DNA of 64,000 bases from Mycolicibacterium sp. BiH015 (GTDB lineage Bacteria > Actinomycetota > Actinomycetes > Mycobacteriales > Mycobacteriaceae). Below are positions 23,638-32,569 of this stretch, piece after piece. Both the position numbers and the translations under genes were made by a program. Every line of letters begins with the position of its first letter. Position 1 is the stretch's first letter. The stretch lies in NCBI RefSeq assembly GCF_027706845.1, contig NZ_JAQGCZ010000001.1:620001-684000 (forward strand), in the 5' to 3' direction. Below the pieces are notes generated by a model that saw only the letters and a list, made by a program, of their open reading frames with translations, was not told the origin of the DNA and ran no database searches.

Positions 23638-24276
23638 CTAGATCAGGCCGCGCTTGCTGGCCGCGTAGACCGCCTCGGCCCGCCGGCTCACCTCGAGCTT
23701 GCGCATGATGTTGCTGACGTGAAACTTCGCCGTGGTCGCCGAGATGTAGAGCTTCTCGCCGATCTTGTTGTTGGACAACCCCGCTGCGAGCAGCCGAAGC
23801 ACCTCGACCTCACGATCGGTCAGCTGCTGGCGTGGTTCGGCGCGGCCCGACAGCGACCGCACCACTGCGGCTGCGCTGCGCGAATCGAACGCGCTGTCAC
23901 CCGCCGAAATAGCCCGGATGGCACGCACCAGCTCCGTGGTGTCGACATCCTTGACCACGTATCCGCGCGCCCCGGCGTGGACGGCCCGGACCACCAGATC
24001 CTCGTCCAAGAACGTCGTCAGGATCAGCAGGCCCAGCTTCGGATACGTCTCGGACAGCTTGGCGCACAGGGACAATCCCTCGAACTCCGACCCCGCCGAG
24101 AGCTTCAGATCCAGTAGCACGACGTCGGGATCGGTGGCTCGCACGATCGTCTCGGCCTCGCTTTCCGATGCCGCCTCGCCGACGACCACCAGGTCGTCGG
24201 CGCGCTCGAGCACCGATCGGAGACCCTGCCGCAGGATCGCATGGTCGTCGACGAGGACCAGCCTGATGGGTTTCAT
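23638..24276 (-). CDS. mnoR: NarL-family response regulator (MnoR-like)
   Basis: 212 residues. The receiver domain (IRLVLVDDHAILRQGL; phospho-acceptor Asp in VVLLDLKLS near residue 56; Lys in YVVKDVD) is followed by a LuxR-type HTH (LTDREVEVLRLLAAGLSNNKIGEKL). Start ATG overlaps the sensor kinase stop by four bases, so the pair is translationally coupled. In M. smegmatis the MnoSR pair next to these dehydrogenases regulates diol/alcohol oxidation genes; I assign the name by context and family. Confidence 0.82.
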   Translation of the reverse strand: MKPIRLVLVDDHAILRQGLRSVLERADDLVVVGEAASESEAETIVRATDPDVVLLDLKLSAGSEFEGLSLCAKLSETYPKLGLLILTTFLDEDLVVRAVHAGARGYVVKDVDTTELVRAIRAISAGDSAFDSRSAAAVVRSLSGRAEPRQQLTDREVEVLRLLAAGLSNNKIGEKLYISATTAKFHVSNIMRKLEVSRRAEAVYAASKRGLI

Positions 24277-25613
24277 GTGCTCACACCTTCTGATCGCGGA
24301 ATGCGAGCCACCACACGCACCCCTCCGATGCGGGAGCGGTAGACGTCGAACGTCCCCCCGTGTTCGCGGGCGCGCGCCTGCATGTTGGCCAGTCCGCGAT
24401 GATGCCCGTCGACGTCGGCGGCCTCGGCCAGTCGCAGCATCAAGCGCAGCTTGGCTGGGTCACCGGTCCCGTCGTCGGAGATGGACAGGCTGACCGCGTC
24501 ATCGCGGTAGGACAGCCGCACCACGGCACGAGTTGCGTTGCCGTGCATCGCTGTGTTGAACAACGCCTCTCCCGCGATGCGCAGCAGCGCATGCTCGATG
24601 TCGCTGGCGAGCTCGGCAGCGTCGCCCTCCACGCGCAGGCTGACCCGCAGATCTTCGGGCATGTGCACCGTCGCCAGCTGGTCCAGCATCTCCGCGAGGC
24701 TCGACCGGCACGCGTCACCCGGTTGGTTCAGCGCGTAGATCGCCGAGCGCAGCTGCTCGGTGGCCGAGCGCGTCAGATCCTTGGCCAGATCGAGCCGGCT
24801 CACCAGCTCGCCTGAGCTGTCTTGTTCACCGATCTCGCTGCGGCACACCTCGATCTGCATTCCGGCCGACAGCACCGTCTGCGCCACGCTGTCGTGGAGT
24901 TCGCGGGCGATACGATGCCGCTCGGAGTTGAGCACCTGGTGCCGCTGTGCGGCCCCGAGCTCACGCTGCGTGGCGAGCAGCTCGGCGTTGCGCGCTTCCG
25001 AATGAGCCAGTAGGGAAACCGATTTGGTGAACAACGCCGAATTCTGCAGGGCCACCGCGGTCTGGCTCGCGAGGATCCGCATCACCACGCCGTCGGTGTC
25101 GTCGAGGGTGCGGCGCGGGGGTGTCCACGCGGCGAAGGCACCGATCACCTCGCCGTCGAGTTCGATCGGTACGTGGGCATGGTGCCTCTCGATCACGGGC
25201 TGCCGGAACTGCGCCAGCTGGCCGCGCAAGATGTCGTTCAGTCGGTTCAGGACGACATCGGGCAGCGACTGGCCGGGATCCTCGGCTCCGGAAAGCCCTT
25301 CGAACGCATAGGCCACGCCGGCGGAGTCCAAGATGAGGTGTCGCACGCTGGCCTCGGGAAGGGCCCCGTCGGCCAGCGCCAGCAGTACCCAGTCCGCGTC
25401 GAGGTTCGCCCGCGCCGCCTCGGCCACCGCGCGCACCAGATTCTCCGGGCCGTCGGTCGTCTGCACCAGCGCGCGCGAGATGGTGTCCAATGCGGTGACG
25501 ACGCGGTCCAATCGTTGTGCGGTGAGCCGCAATTCAGGGTAGAAGCGTCCCTTTCCGGTCCGCAGTCCGGTGAGTCTGGCCAGGTCCGGCATTCTGGCGT
25601 CGGCGGCGGTCAC
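24273..25613 (-). CDS. mnoS: GAF-domain sensor histidine kinase (MnoS-like)
   Basis: 446 residues, no membrane segment. An N-terminal GAF-like sensor (about 50-215) is followed by a HisKA_3 dimerisation helix with the phospho-acceptor HRIARELHDSVAQTVLS near residue 255 and a HATPase domain (EALFNTAMHGNATRAVVRLS, in two parts; SDDGTGD; GLANMQARAREHGG). The GTG at 25613 forms a GTGA overlap with the alcohol dehydrogenase stop, which favours it over longer readings. Being soluble, it likely senses an internal metabolite such as an alcohol or aldehyde. Confidence 0.82.
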   Translation of the reverse strand: MTAADARMPDLARLTGLRTGKGRFYPELRLTAQRLDRVVTALDTISRALVQTTDGPENLVRAVAEAARANLDADWVLLALADGALPEASVRHLILDSAGVAYAFEGLSGAEDPGQSLPDVVLNRLNDILRGQLAQFRQPVIERHHAHVPIELDGEVIGAFAAWTPPRRTLDDTDGVVMRILASQTAVALQNSALFTKSVSLLAHSEARNAELLATQRELGAAQRHQVLNSERHRIARELHDSVAQTVLSAGMQIEVCRSEIGEQDSSGELVSRLDLAKDLTRSATEQLRSAIYALNQPGDACRSSLAEMLDQLATVHMPEDLRVSLRVEGDAAELASDIEHALLRIAGEALFNTAMHGNATRAVVRLSYRDDAVSLSISDDGTGDPAKLRLMLRLAEAADVDGHHRGLANMQARAREHGGTFDVYRSRIGGVRVVARIPRSEGVST

Positions 25614-26848
25614 ATCGCCGCCTGAAACAACGCCCGCATCTGAGCTTCGTCGGCCTCCCGCGGGTTGGTGCTCATACATGCGTCCTGCAGAGCGGTTTTC
25701 GCCAGCCGCGACAGATCGTCCTCGTGCACACCGAGTTCAGCGAGACCGCGCGGCACCCCGACGTCGCGGGCCAACGCATCGATTCGCTCGGCCAGCGCGA
25801 GGGCCGCCTCCGCGGCGGGTGCACCCGGATCGGCGACTCCCAGGCACAGGGCGATCTCGCGGTACGGCTCCGGATCGGCCTCGGCGTTAAACCGGATCAC
25901 ATGCGGAAGCAGCACGCCGTTGATGACGCCGTGGGGCAGGTCGAGCAGTCCCCCGACCTGATGGCTCATCGCATGCGCGGCGCCGAGGATCGCGTTGGTG
26001 AACGCCAACCCGGCTTCGAGCGCGGCCTGTGCCATCAGGACACGGGCGGGCATCTCGTGGGGACGCTCGATGGTCGCCACCAAGTTGTCGGTCACCATCT
26101 GCACGGCTCGCAGCGCGTGGTGGTCGGTGAGCTGGTTGTGCCCCAACGACACGAACGCCTCGATGCCATGGGTGAGCGCGTCGAGTCCGGTGGCGGCGCT
26201 CAGCCATTGCGGCATCGTCGTCAACAGACGCGGATCGATGACGGTGATGTCGGGAACCAGAGCTCGTCCCAGGATCGTGATCTTGGTGTGGCGGACGGTG
26301 TCGGTGACGATGCAGAACTGCGAGACGTCGGCTCCGGTGCCGGATGTCGACGGCACCACCACCAGCGGGGGGATCGGCATCTGTGCCTTGTCGACACCCT
26401 CGTAGTCGAGGATGTGGCCACCGTTGGCCGCCAGGATCGCCACCCCTTTGGCGGCATCGATCACCGAGCCGCCCCCGACCGCGACGATGACGTCACACCC
26501 ATGCTCGGCGTACGTCTGAAACCCCGCCGCGATCTCATGGTCTTTCGGGTTCGGCGTCAGATCGCTCCAGACCCGGCCGTGCACGCCCTGGTCGGCCAGA
26601 TGTGTGACCATCTCGTCCGACCAGCCCGCCTCGATCAGGCCGGGGTCGGTGACGAGCATCGGCCGCAGTGCGCCCAGACGTACGGCCGCGTGTGCGGCCT
26701 CGACCATCGAATCGATGCCGAAGACGATCTCGGGCGCGTGGAACTTCAGGAGGCGTGACGGTGTCGCCGCGCAGCCGCGGTCGTGGTCGGGGCGCAGCGC
26801 CGGGTATCGCGCCTTGGCCGCCGTCGCGCCGGTGTCCGCCGTTGTCAC
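25610..26848 (-). CDS. iron-containing alcohol dehydrogenase (propanediol-dehydrogenase type)
   Basis: About 412 residues, type III ADH. The NAD(P)-binding VIVAVGGGSVIDAAKG, the PSTSGTGADVS motif and the metal-binding signature (GLDALTHGIEAF; NAILGAAHAMSHQVGG; LPHGVINGVLLP) are intact, giving the Asp/His/His/His metal set. The GTG at 26848 follows GAGGCGAGACA; a GTG at 26935 would overlap the VWA gene by four bases but its extra residues look non-coding. It is in one minus-strand operon with Mno, MoxR and VWA genes upstream and the two-component genes downstream. Confidence 0.85.
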   Translation of the reverse strand: MTTADTGATAAKARYPALRPDHDRGCAATPSRLLKFHAPEIVFGIDSMVEAAHAAVRLGALRPMLVTDPGLIEAGWSDEMVTHLADQGVHGRVWSDLTPNPKDHEIAAGFQTYAEHGCDVIVAVGGGSVIDAAKGVAILAANGGHILDYEGVDKAQMPIPPLVVVPSTSGTGADVSQFCIVTDTVRHTKITILGRALVPDITVIDPRLLTTMPQWLSAATGLDALTHGIEAFVSLGHNQLTDHHALRAVQMVTDNLVATIERPHEMPARVLMAQAALEAGLAFTNAILGAAHAMSHQVGGLLDLPHGVINGVLLPHVIRFNAEADPEPYREIALCLGVADPGAPAAEAALALAERIDALARDVGVPRGLAELGVHEDDLSRLAKTALQDACMSTNPREADEAQMRALFQAAM

Positions 26849-26931
26849 TGTCTCGCCTCGCCCCGTCCGCTCCGGGCGCACCGACTGTGACCCGGACAAC
26901 ACTGTCCGGTCCAGCGTACGACCCCGCCGGG

Positions 26932-28452
26932 TCACCTCCCAACCGCTTCGGCCGCGAACTCGTGCGCCGCGGTCTGGAGTCCCGTCAGGTCTTTGACCAC
27001 GCGGACGCGGTCGCAGAATTCCGCGTAGGACGGCAGATCGCAGCTACCAAGACCCCACGAGAACCGGGGCTCGGGCGTCAGCCACACGGTTTCGCGGGCG
27101 CGCCGGGTGATCTCCTCGAACGCCGCCAGGTTCGCGTCCTTGGCGTTGTTTCGGCCGTCCCCGAGCACGAGCACCGTCGTGCGGCGGGTGACGGCGGAGG
27201 AATGCTCGGCGAGGAACTCACCGAATACGCTGCCGTAGTCGGAGTTTGCTGCCACGTCGATCACATCGCCGCCGAAGATGAGGCCGAGGGCTTTCTCGCT
27301 GGGATGGTCGCGGAACAGCTCGGTGGTCTCTGCGACGTCGGCGACGAACACGAATGACCGCACCTGGGTGAACAGGTCCTGCAGTCCGTGTACGAGGTTC
27401 AGCGTGAACCGCGACGTGGCCCGCACCGAGAGGCTGACGTCGGCCAGCACGACGAGGCGGGGCCGGTCCTCGCTGCGCCGCACCGTGACCGGCATGAACG
27501 GCACACCGTCGAAACGCATGTTGCGACGCATCGTCTGCCCGGGATCCACCCGGCCGGCGGCCGCGATCCGACGGCGGTGGGTCAGTGCGCCGTGCAGGGT
27601 GCGGGCCAGCCTGCGTAGCGAGTCCTCCAGCTCGGCGCGCTCATGCTCCCCAATGCGGTCGACGCGAGCTTCCCGCCGTTCGCGCGATTCGACGATCGTG
27701 GTCTCCAACGCGAGCAACGCTTCGAGGTGGCGCTTCAGCGCCTGCGGTAGGTTCTCCAGGACGCCGGCCAGCCGGCTGCGCATCGCCGCAGCATCGAATT
27801 CATCGCCCGCGGAGCACACTTCGTCTTCCAACCATCCGAGCAGGGCATCCTGCTCGGCGATCGTGAGCTCGGCGTCGACGGCCGTGCCTGCCGACGCCGC
27901 AAGCTCACCTGCCATTCCCGCACCTGACAATCGGTCGGTCGCCAGCTGCACGCGGTAGGAGTCCTCGGCGCCGCGGCGGGAGTCCTTGGAGAAGGCGATC
28001 TCGGCGGTGAGAGCGGCGAGGTCGATCTTGTTGGCTTCCTGGTGCAGGTTGTAGCGCTGCGCGAGATCTTCGTGCTTGAAGAAGTCGCGGATGCTCGACG
28101 GTTTCCCGTGTTCGTGGCCGGGTTCCGGTGTCTCACTGGGCTCTTCGGACAAGGTGAAAGATTCGAGCTCCCCCGAGTCGACGAGGTCGTCGTGGGCGTG
28201 GGAATGCCCGTGGCCGTCGTCGCCACCCCCCACCCGGACCAGGGCGAAGAACGCGTCGAAAATCTCGTCGAAGACCGATTCGTCGCGCTGATCTTTGACC
28301 AGGGCCACGCGCAGCGCGGTGCGCAGCACAGTCCGGGAGGACAGCACACCGGGCTGCCCGGCGCACCGCATCGCGTCGAGCGCCTCGGGGACCGAGACGC
28401 GCACCCCGCCGAGACGGAGCAGTCGGACGAACCGGTGCAGGGTCGCCTCCAT
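26932..28452 (-). CDS. VWA-domain protein, CoxE-like
   Basis: 506 residues. The N-terminal helical part (HRFVRLLRLGGVRVSVPEAL) contains a short His/Asp-rich stretch near residue 80 (GGGDDGHGHSHAHDD). The C-terminal VWA domain carries the MIDAS-like DVSLSVRATS motif near residue 330 and VLGDGRNN. VWA proteins of this type work with MoxR ATPases as chaperones that activate metalloenzymes. Start is two bases after the MoxR stop. Together with its neighbours it may insert metal into the adjacent iron-type alcohol dehydrogenases. Confidence 0.85.
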   Translation of the reverse strand: MEATLHRFVRLLRLGGVRVSVPEALDAMRCAGQPGVLSSRTVLRTALRVALVKDQRDESVFDEIFDAFFALVRVGGGDDGHGHSHAHDDLVDSGELESFTLSEEPSETPEPGHEHGKPSSIRDFFKHEDLAQRYNLHQEANKIDLAALTAEIAFSKDSRRGAEDSYRVQLATDRLSGAGMAGELAASAGTAVDAELTIAEQDALLGWLEDEVCSAGDEFDAAAMRSRLAGVLENLPQALKRHLEALLALETTIVESRERREARVDRIGEHERAELEDSLRRLARTLHGALTHRRRIAAAGRVDPGQTMRRNMRFDGVPFMPVTVRRSEDRPRLVVLADVSLSVRATSRFTLNLVHGLQDLFTQVRSFVFVADVAETTELFRDHPSEKALGLIFGGDVIDVAANSDYGSVFGEFLAEHSSAVTRRTTVLVLGDGRNNAKDANLAAFEEITRRARETVWLTPEPRFSWGLGSCDLPSYAEFCDRVRVVKDLTGLQTAAHEFAAEAVGR

Positions 28453-28454
28453 GG

Positions 28455-29606
28455 CTACAGTGCCCTGCGCCGGCCCAGCGTCGCGGTGGCCGATTCCTGC
28501 CCGGCCTTCTTCGGCGTGCCGTAGTACCCGTCGGTGAAGCGTCCCGGCTTGTCCTTCGCCGCACGCACCGCGCGTCCGTCGTCGTGATCGTGGTGGTCAT
28601 GGTCGTGGTGGTCATGGTCATGGTCGTGGTGGTCATGGTCATGTCCGTGCGCGTGACCGTGTCCGTGCGAATGACCGAGATCTGAGGGCACTTTCGCGTT
28701 CGGATCGATCAGGCGTGGCAGCGCATCGAGTGCCTTGCGGACATCCTTGTCGTACTTGACCACGACCGAGACGGTGTCGGAGAGTATCCGGGCGTTGAGT
28801 TCGTCGACACCCAGCACCGCCAGGGTTCGTGCCCAGTCGATCGTCTCCGAGATGCTCGGAGCTTTGCGCAGTTCGAGTTCACGCAGACCGCGGACGATGT
28901 CGACGAGCTCACCGGCCAGGGCGTCGGGGAGTCCGGTGTTCTTCGACCGGACGATCTCCAACTCGCGTTGCGCTGCGGGGTAGTCCAGGAACAGGTGCAG
29001 GCACCTGCGCTTGAGCGCAGCGGCCAGATCGCGGGTGTTGTTCGACGTCAGGACGACGTAGGGCGCATGCTTGGCAGTGAACGTCCCGACTTCGGGAACC
29101 GAAACCTGGTACTCGCCAAGCAGTTCCAACAGCACTGCCTCCAACGCCTCGTCCGCGCGGTCGATCTCGTCGACGAGCAGAACCACCGGTTCCTCGGAGC
29201 GCACCGCCTCCAGTAGCGGCCTCGGTGCGAGGAATCGATCGGAGAAGAAGACACTTTCCTGGGCGCCGATCCGCTCGACTGCATCCCCCAGATTCGGGGC
29301 GTCCGAGACGATCTGGCCGATCTTCTCGCGCAGGATCTGCGTATAGAGCAGCTGCTTGCCGTAGTCCCATTCGTAGAGCGCCTTGGTCTCGTCCTGACCT
29401 TCGTAGCACTGCAGACGCAGGAGCCGCCGCCCGGTCGCGGCCGCGAGAGCCTTCGCCAGTTCGGTCTTGCCGACTCCCGCCGGGCCCTCGATCAGGAGGG
29501 GCTTGTCCAGCCGGGTCTGCAGGAACACCGTGGTGGCGAGACGCTCGTCGGCCAGGTAGCCTTCCCCGGCGAGCGCCTCACGCACCTCGTCAACAGATGA
29601 GTACAT
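28455..29606 (-). CDS. MoxR-family AAA+ ATPase with His/Asp-rich tail
   Basis: 383 residues. Walker A EGPAGVGKTELA near residue 40, Walker B VVLLVDEIDRAD near 115, sensor VVLTSNNTRDLAAALKRRC (arginine finger region). Near residues 310-345 is an extreme run of His and Asp (HGHGHAHGHDHDHHDHD and onward), typical of metal-binding or metal-delivery proteins. The run is encoded by a CAT/GAC simple repeat at about 28580-28670. The ATG at 29606 follows the mno stop by two bases. Likely partner of the VWA protein as a metalation chaperone. Confidence 0.88.
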   Translation of the reverse strand: MYSSVDEVREALAGEGYLADERLATTVFLQTRLDKPLLIEGPAGVGKTELAKALAAATGRRLLRLQCYEGQDETKALYEWDYGKQLLYTQILREKIGQIVSDAPNLGDAVERIGAQESVFFSDRFLAPRPLLEAVRSEEPVVLLVDEIDRADEALEAVLLELLGEYQVSVPEVGTFTAKHAPYVVLTSNNTRDLAAALKRRCLHLFLDYPAAQRELEIVRSKNTGLPDALAGELVDIVRGLRELELRKAPSISETIDWARTLAVLGVDELNARILSDTVSVVVKYDKDVRKALDALPRLIDPNAKVPSDLGHSHGHGHAHGHDHDHHDHDHDHHDHDHHDHDDGRAVRAAKDKPGRFTDGYYGTPKKAGQESATATLGRRRAL

Positions 29607-29608
29607 GG

Positions 29609-30901
29609 TCAGGGCAGCAGTTCGTCGAGGCTGCCGTTCATGCAGTGCTCGACCACCGGTCGCACCGTGTCGAAGGTGCACTCCTTGGCGTTGCCGGGCG
29701 TGCACGCGTCACCGAGCACATGGTTGGTGATGCGATCCACGTCGGCCTTGTCGCCCTTGATCACCTTGGCGTTCTCGTAGAACTTCGTCGGACCCTGGCC
29801 CAGTCGGTTCTTCGAGTAGCTGTCCTGCTTGACGTCGACGAAGCGTTCGATGATGTTGACATCGCGCAGCAGTCGGATCGCCGCGGCCAGCGCGGCATCG
29901 GCGGCCTGGACATCGGTCATACCGTAGGTGTCCACACCCATCGCCTGCGCGATGTCGGCAAACCGCTTGTAGGCCACCGGCATGTTGAACGCCCACACCC
30001 GCGGCAGCGCGATGGCGTTGTTCAGGCCGTGGTGGGTGTCGTAGAACGCCGACACGGCATGCGAGATCGAGTGGATGATGCCCAGACCACCGGAATTGAA
30101 GGCCTGTGCGGCGATGTACTGCGCATACATCATGCCTTCACGACCTTTGAGATCTGTTCCGTTCCAGGTGGCTTCGCGCAGATTTTCGGCGGTCAGCTTG
30201 ATGGCGCGGATCGCGTTGCCCAGCGACGGTTCGAAGTTCAGTCGCGAGACGTAGGGTTCGGAGGCATGCGCGAGGACGTCGAAGCCGCACTGCGCCGTGT
30301 AGTCGACCGGGCATTCGTAGTACAACACCGGATCGTCGACGGCCAGCGTGGCGACCGAGGCGTCGTCGAAAGCGACGTACTTGTGCGGGTTGTCGGGGTC
30401 GGTCGTGGTGTCGGTGATGACGTAGGCCCATGACGTCTCCGACCCGGTGCCCGCCGTCGTGGAGATCGCGATGTGTGGCGGGTTCTTGGGGTTCTCGCTC
30501 TTGTTGAAGCCCTCGAAATCGTTGACGTTGCGGCCGTCGTGGGCGATCGAGATGCGGGCGCCCTTACAGGCGTCGTGGGTGGACCCGCCACCGATGGAGA
30601 TGAAGCTGTCGCACTCGTTCTCCTGGTAGAGCTTCACCGAGTCCATCACGTTGTAGTCCTTGGGATTGGACTCCACCTGGTCGTAGACGACGACCTCCAG
30701 ACCGTGCCATTTCAGTGATTCGGCCATGTTGTGCACGATGTCAGTGCCGCGCAGTCCCGAGCTCATCAGCAGGGTTCGTTTGAAGCCCATCTTGAGAGCC
30801 TCGGGCCCGACCATCTCGTGGGCGCCGGGTCCCATCATGGCTCGGGGAAACGGGTGAAATTCCTTGATGGGAAAGGGCTTGAGGAGATCTTCGACCTTCA
30901 T
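29609..30901 (-). CDS. mno: mycofactocin-type (NDMA-dependent) methanol/alcohol dehydrogenase
   Basis: 430 residues, type III iron/zinc ADH with tightly bound NAD. FISIGGGSTHDACKGARI, TTAGTGSETSWAYVITD and the metal region FDVLAHASEPYVS, IIHSISHAVSAFYDTHHGLNNAIALP are as in Mno/Mdo enzymes of Amycolatopsis and mycobacteria, which need mycofactocin as electron carrier in vivo. First gene of the minus-strand operon that continues with MoxR, VWA, a second ADH and the two-component system. The 144 bp upstream holds its promoter; I see no clear operator. Confidence 0.87.
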   Translation of the reverse strand: MKVEDLLKPFPIKEFHPFPRAMMGPGAHEMVGPEALKMGFKRTLLMSSGLRGTDIVHNMAESLKWHGLEVVVYDQVESNPKDYNVMDSVKLYQENECDSFISIGGGSTHDACKGARISIAHDGRNVNDFEGFNKSENPKNPPHIAISTTAGTGSETSWAYVITDTTTDPDNPHKYVAFDDASVATLAVDDPVLYYECPVDYTAQCGFDVLAHASEPYVSRLNFEPSLGNAIRAIKLTAENLREATWNGTDLKGREGMMYAQYIAAQAFNSGGLGIIHSISHAVSAFYDTHHGLNNAIALPRVWAFNMPVAYKRFADIAQAMGVDTYGMTDVQAADAALAAAIRLLRDVNIIERFVDVKQDSYSKNRLGQGPTKFYENAKVIKGDKADVDRITNHVLGDACTPGNAKECTFDTVRPVVEHCMNGSLDELLP

Positions 30902-31029
30902 GGCTGGTCCTCTCGAGGCTAGATGTCCGATGCAGCACGGGTGTCGGACACCACGCTAGGCACGCGGACGTGAGCCACGGAACAGCTTCTGGGCAAGACC
31001 GAATCGTCGGGCAGCACAAGTGCACTCGA

Positions 31030-31053
31030 CCGGGTAGGGAGCTACCTACCCGG
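31030..31053 (-). terminator. hairpin at the end of the dicarboxylate transporter gene
   Basis: CCGGGTAGG-gagcta-CCTACCCGG, a perfect 9-bp stem. It overlaps the transporter stop codon (31046-31048) and separates that gene from the mno promoter region. Confidence 0.5.
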
Positions 31054-32431
31054 TTGGAGAGGTACCCGCGCGCGCAGGCTCGCGGGTCTGCCCGTCGGCG
31101 TCCTCATCATCGTCGAGCATCGTGGCCTCGTCGAACGGCCGGTCCCCGTCGAGCACCTCGTTGAGTCGATCGCTGTCGACCGTGCCCGTCCACGATCCGA
31201 CCAGAACGGTCGCGACGGCGTTGCCGGAGAAATTGGTCAATGCACGTGCCTCGGACATGAACCGGTCGATGCCGACGATGATGCCGACGCCGTCGAGCAG
31301 TTCGGGCCGATGGCTTTGCAGGCCGGCGGCCAGCGTGGCCAGTCCAGCGCCGCTGACGCCGGCGGCGCCCTTGGACGCGATGATCATGAACGCCAGCAGT
31401 CCGAGCTGCTCCGGGATCGACAGCGGGTCACCGAGGGCGTCGGCGATGAACAGCGACGCCATCGTCAGGTAGATGGCGGTGCCGTCGAGGTTGAAGGAGT
31501 ATCCGGTCGGAACGACGATGCCCACGGTTGCCGGTTTGACACCGGCATGCTCCATCTTTGCGATCAACCTCGGCAGGGCCGACTCGGACGACGACGTCGC
31601 GACGATCAGCAGATACTCGCGAGCCAGATACTTGGCCAGCTTGAAGATCGACACCCGCGCGACCGCGTACAGCAGTGCACCCAGGACGCCGAAGATGAAG
31701 ATGACGCACGTCAGGTAGAACGCCAGCATCAGGACACCGAGCTGGATGACAGCGTCGAAGCCGGTGTCGCCGACCACTTCCGCGATCGCACCGAACGCGC
31801 CGATCGGGGCCAGCCAGAGCACGCCGATCAGGATGCGGAATACCAGCTTCTGCAGCGACTCGATGCCGCGCAGCAGCCCTTCGCCGGTCTGGCCCATGCC
31901 CTGGATGCCGAAGCCGACGAGCAGCGCCACGAAGAGTGCCTGCAGCACATTGCCTTCCGTGACCGCCGAGAACAGCGTCGAGGGAATGATGTCGGAGATG
32001 AACTCCATTGTGCCGCCGGCTGATTCGGCTTCACCGGCGAGCTCGGCGCCCTTACCGGGATCGTTGGGCACGTTGAGTCCGGTTCCCGGGCTGATGATGT
32101 TGCCGACGACGAGACCGATCGCCAGCGCGATCGTCGACATGATCAGGAAGTAGGCGATCGCCAGACCTCCGACTTTGCCGACAGACGCCGCGGCACGCAC
32201 CTTGCCGATGCCGAGGACGACGGTGCAGAAGATGACCGGGACGATCATCATCTTGATCAGCTTGACGAACAGCTCGCCGAGGACGCCCAGCGAGGCTGCG
32301 GTTTCGGGTGCGACAAGGCCGACGACCACGCCGGCGACGACGGCCACGATCACCAGAATGTAGAGCCAGTGGGTGCGGTCGCGCTTTTTCTTCGGCTTGT
32401 TCTCGGACTCGTCGTCCTTGGTAGCAGTCAT
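31046..32431 (-). CDS. dctA: dicarboxylate/cation symporter, DctA family
   Basis: 461 residues, about eight membrane segments. The N-terminus is a lysine-rich tail then HWLYILVIVAVVAGVVVGL. Transport motifs are complete: VATSSSESALPRLI (serine-rich hairpin), GYSFNLDGTAIYLTMAS, GAAGVSGAGLATLA and FMSEARALTNFSGNAVATV with the substrate-binding Arg and Asn. Carries C4-dicarboxylates with Na+ or H+. The ATG at 32431 follows GGAGGGATGTGC. Divergent from the TetR gene, so it may be controlled by the repeat at 32530-32561. Confidence 0.9.
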   Translation of the reverse strand: MTATKDDESENKPKKKRDRTHWLYILVIVAVVAGVVVGLVAPETAASLGVLGELFVKLIKMMIVPVIFCTVVLGIGKVRAAASVGKVGGLAIAYFLIMSTIALAIGLVVGNIISPGTGLNVPNDPGKGAELAGEAESAGGTMEFISDIIPSTLFSAVTEGNVLQALFVALLVGFGIQGMGQTGEGLLRGIESLQKLVFRILIGVLWLAPIGAFGAIAEVVGDTGFDAVIQLGVLMLAFYLTCVIFIFGVLGALLYAVARVSIFKLAKYLAREYLLIVATSSSESALPRLIAKMEHAGVKPATVGIVVPTGYSFNLDGTAIYLTMASLFIADALGDPLSIPEQLGLLAFMIIASKGAAGVSGAGLATLAAGLQSHRPELLDGVGIIVGIDRFMSEARALTNFSGNAVATVLVGSWTGTVDSDRLNEVLDGDRPFDEATMLDDDEDADGQTREPARAGTSPTG

Positions 32432-32529
32432 CCCGGCACATCCCTCCACGTGTGGTGGTGGGGGAATAACCACAAGTGCGCCACATCACACCCGGCTCTT
32501 GACCCAGGTCAGTCTCGGTGTTTGGATCT

Positions 32530-32561
32530 GAACAACGTTCGAAACCGAACAACGTTCGAAA
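32530..32561. promoter_or_regulatory. tandem operator-like repeats upstream of tetR-type gene
   Basis: GAACAACGTTCGAAA occurs twice (32530-32544 and 32547-32561), each containing the palindrome AACGTT. The pair ends 8 bp before the TetR start codon, a position suited to autorepression. It also faces the dctA gene 99 bp away. Confidence 0.6.
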
Positions 32562-32569
32562 GGTCCGTG

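Noticed and set aside
28133..28642. Minus-strand Thr/Met-repeat protein overlapping the MoxR/VWA junction.
   Set aside because: It is the shifted frame of the His/Asp repeat; the MoxR and VWA frames carry real domains.
28580..28670. Non-coding microsatellite.
   Set aside because: The CAT/GAC repeat lies in frame within the MoxR gene and encodes a His/Asp run, a known style of metal-binding tail.
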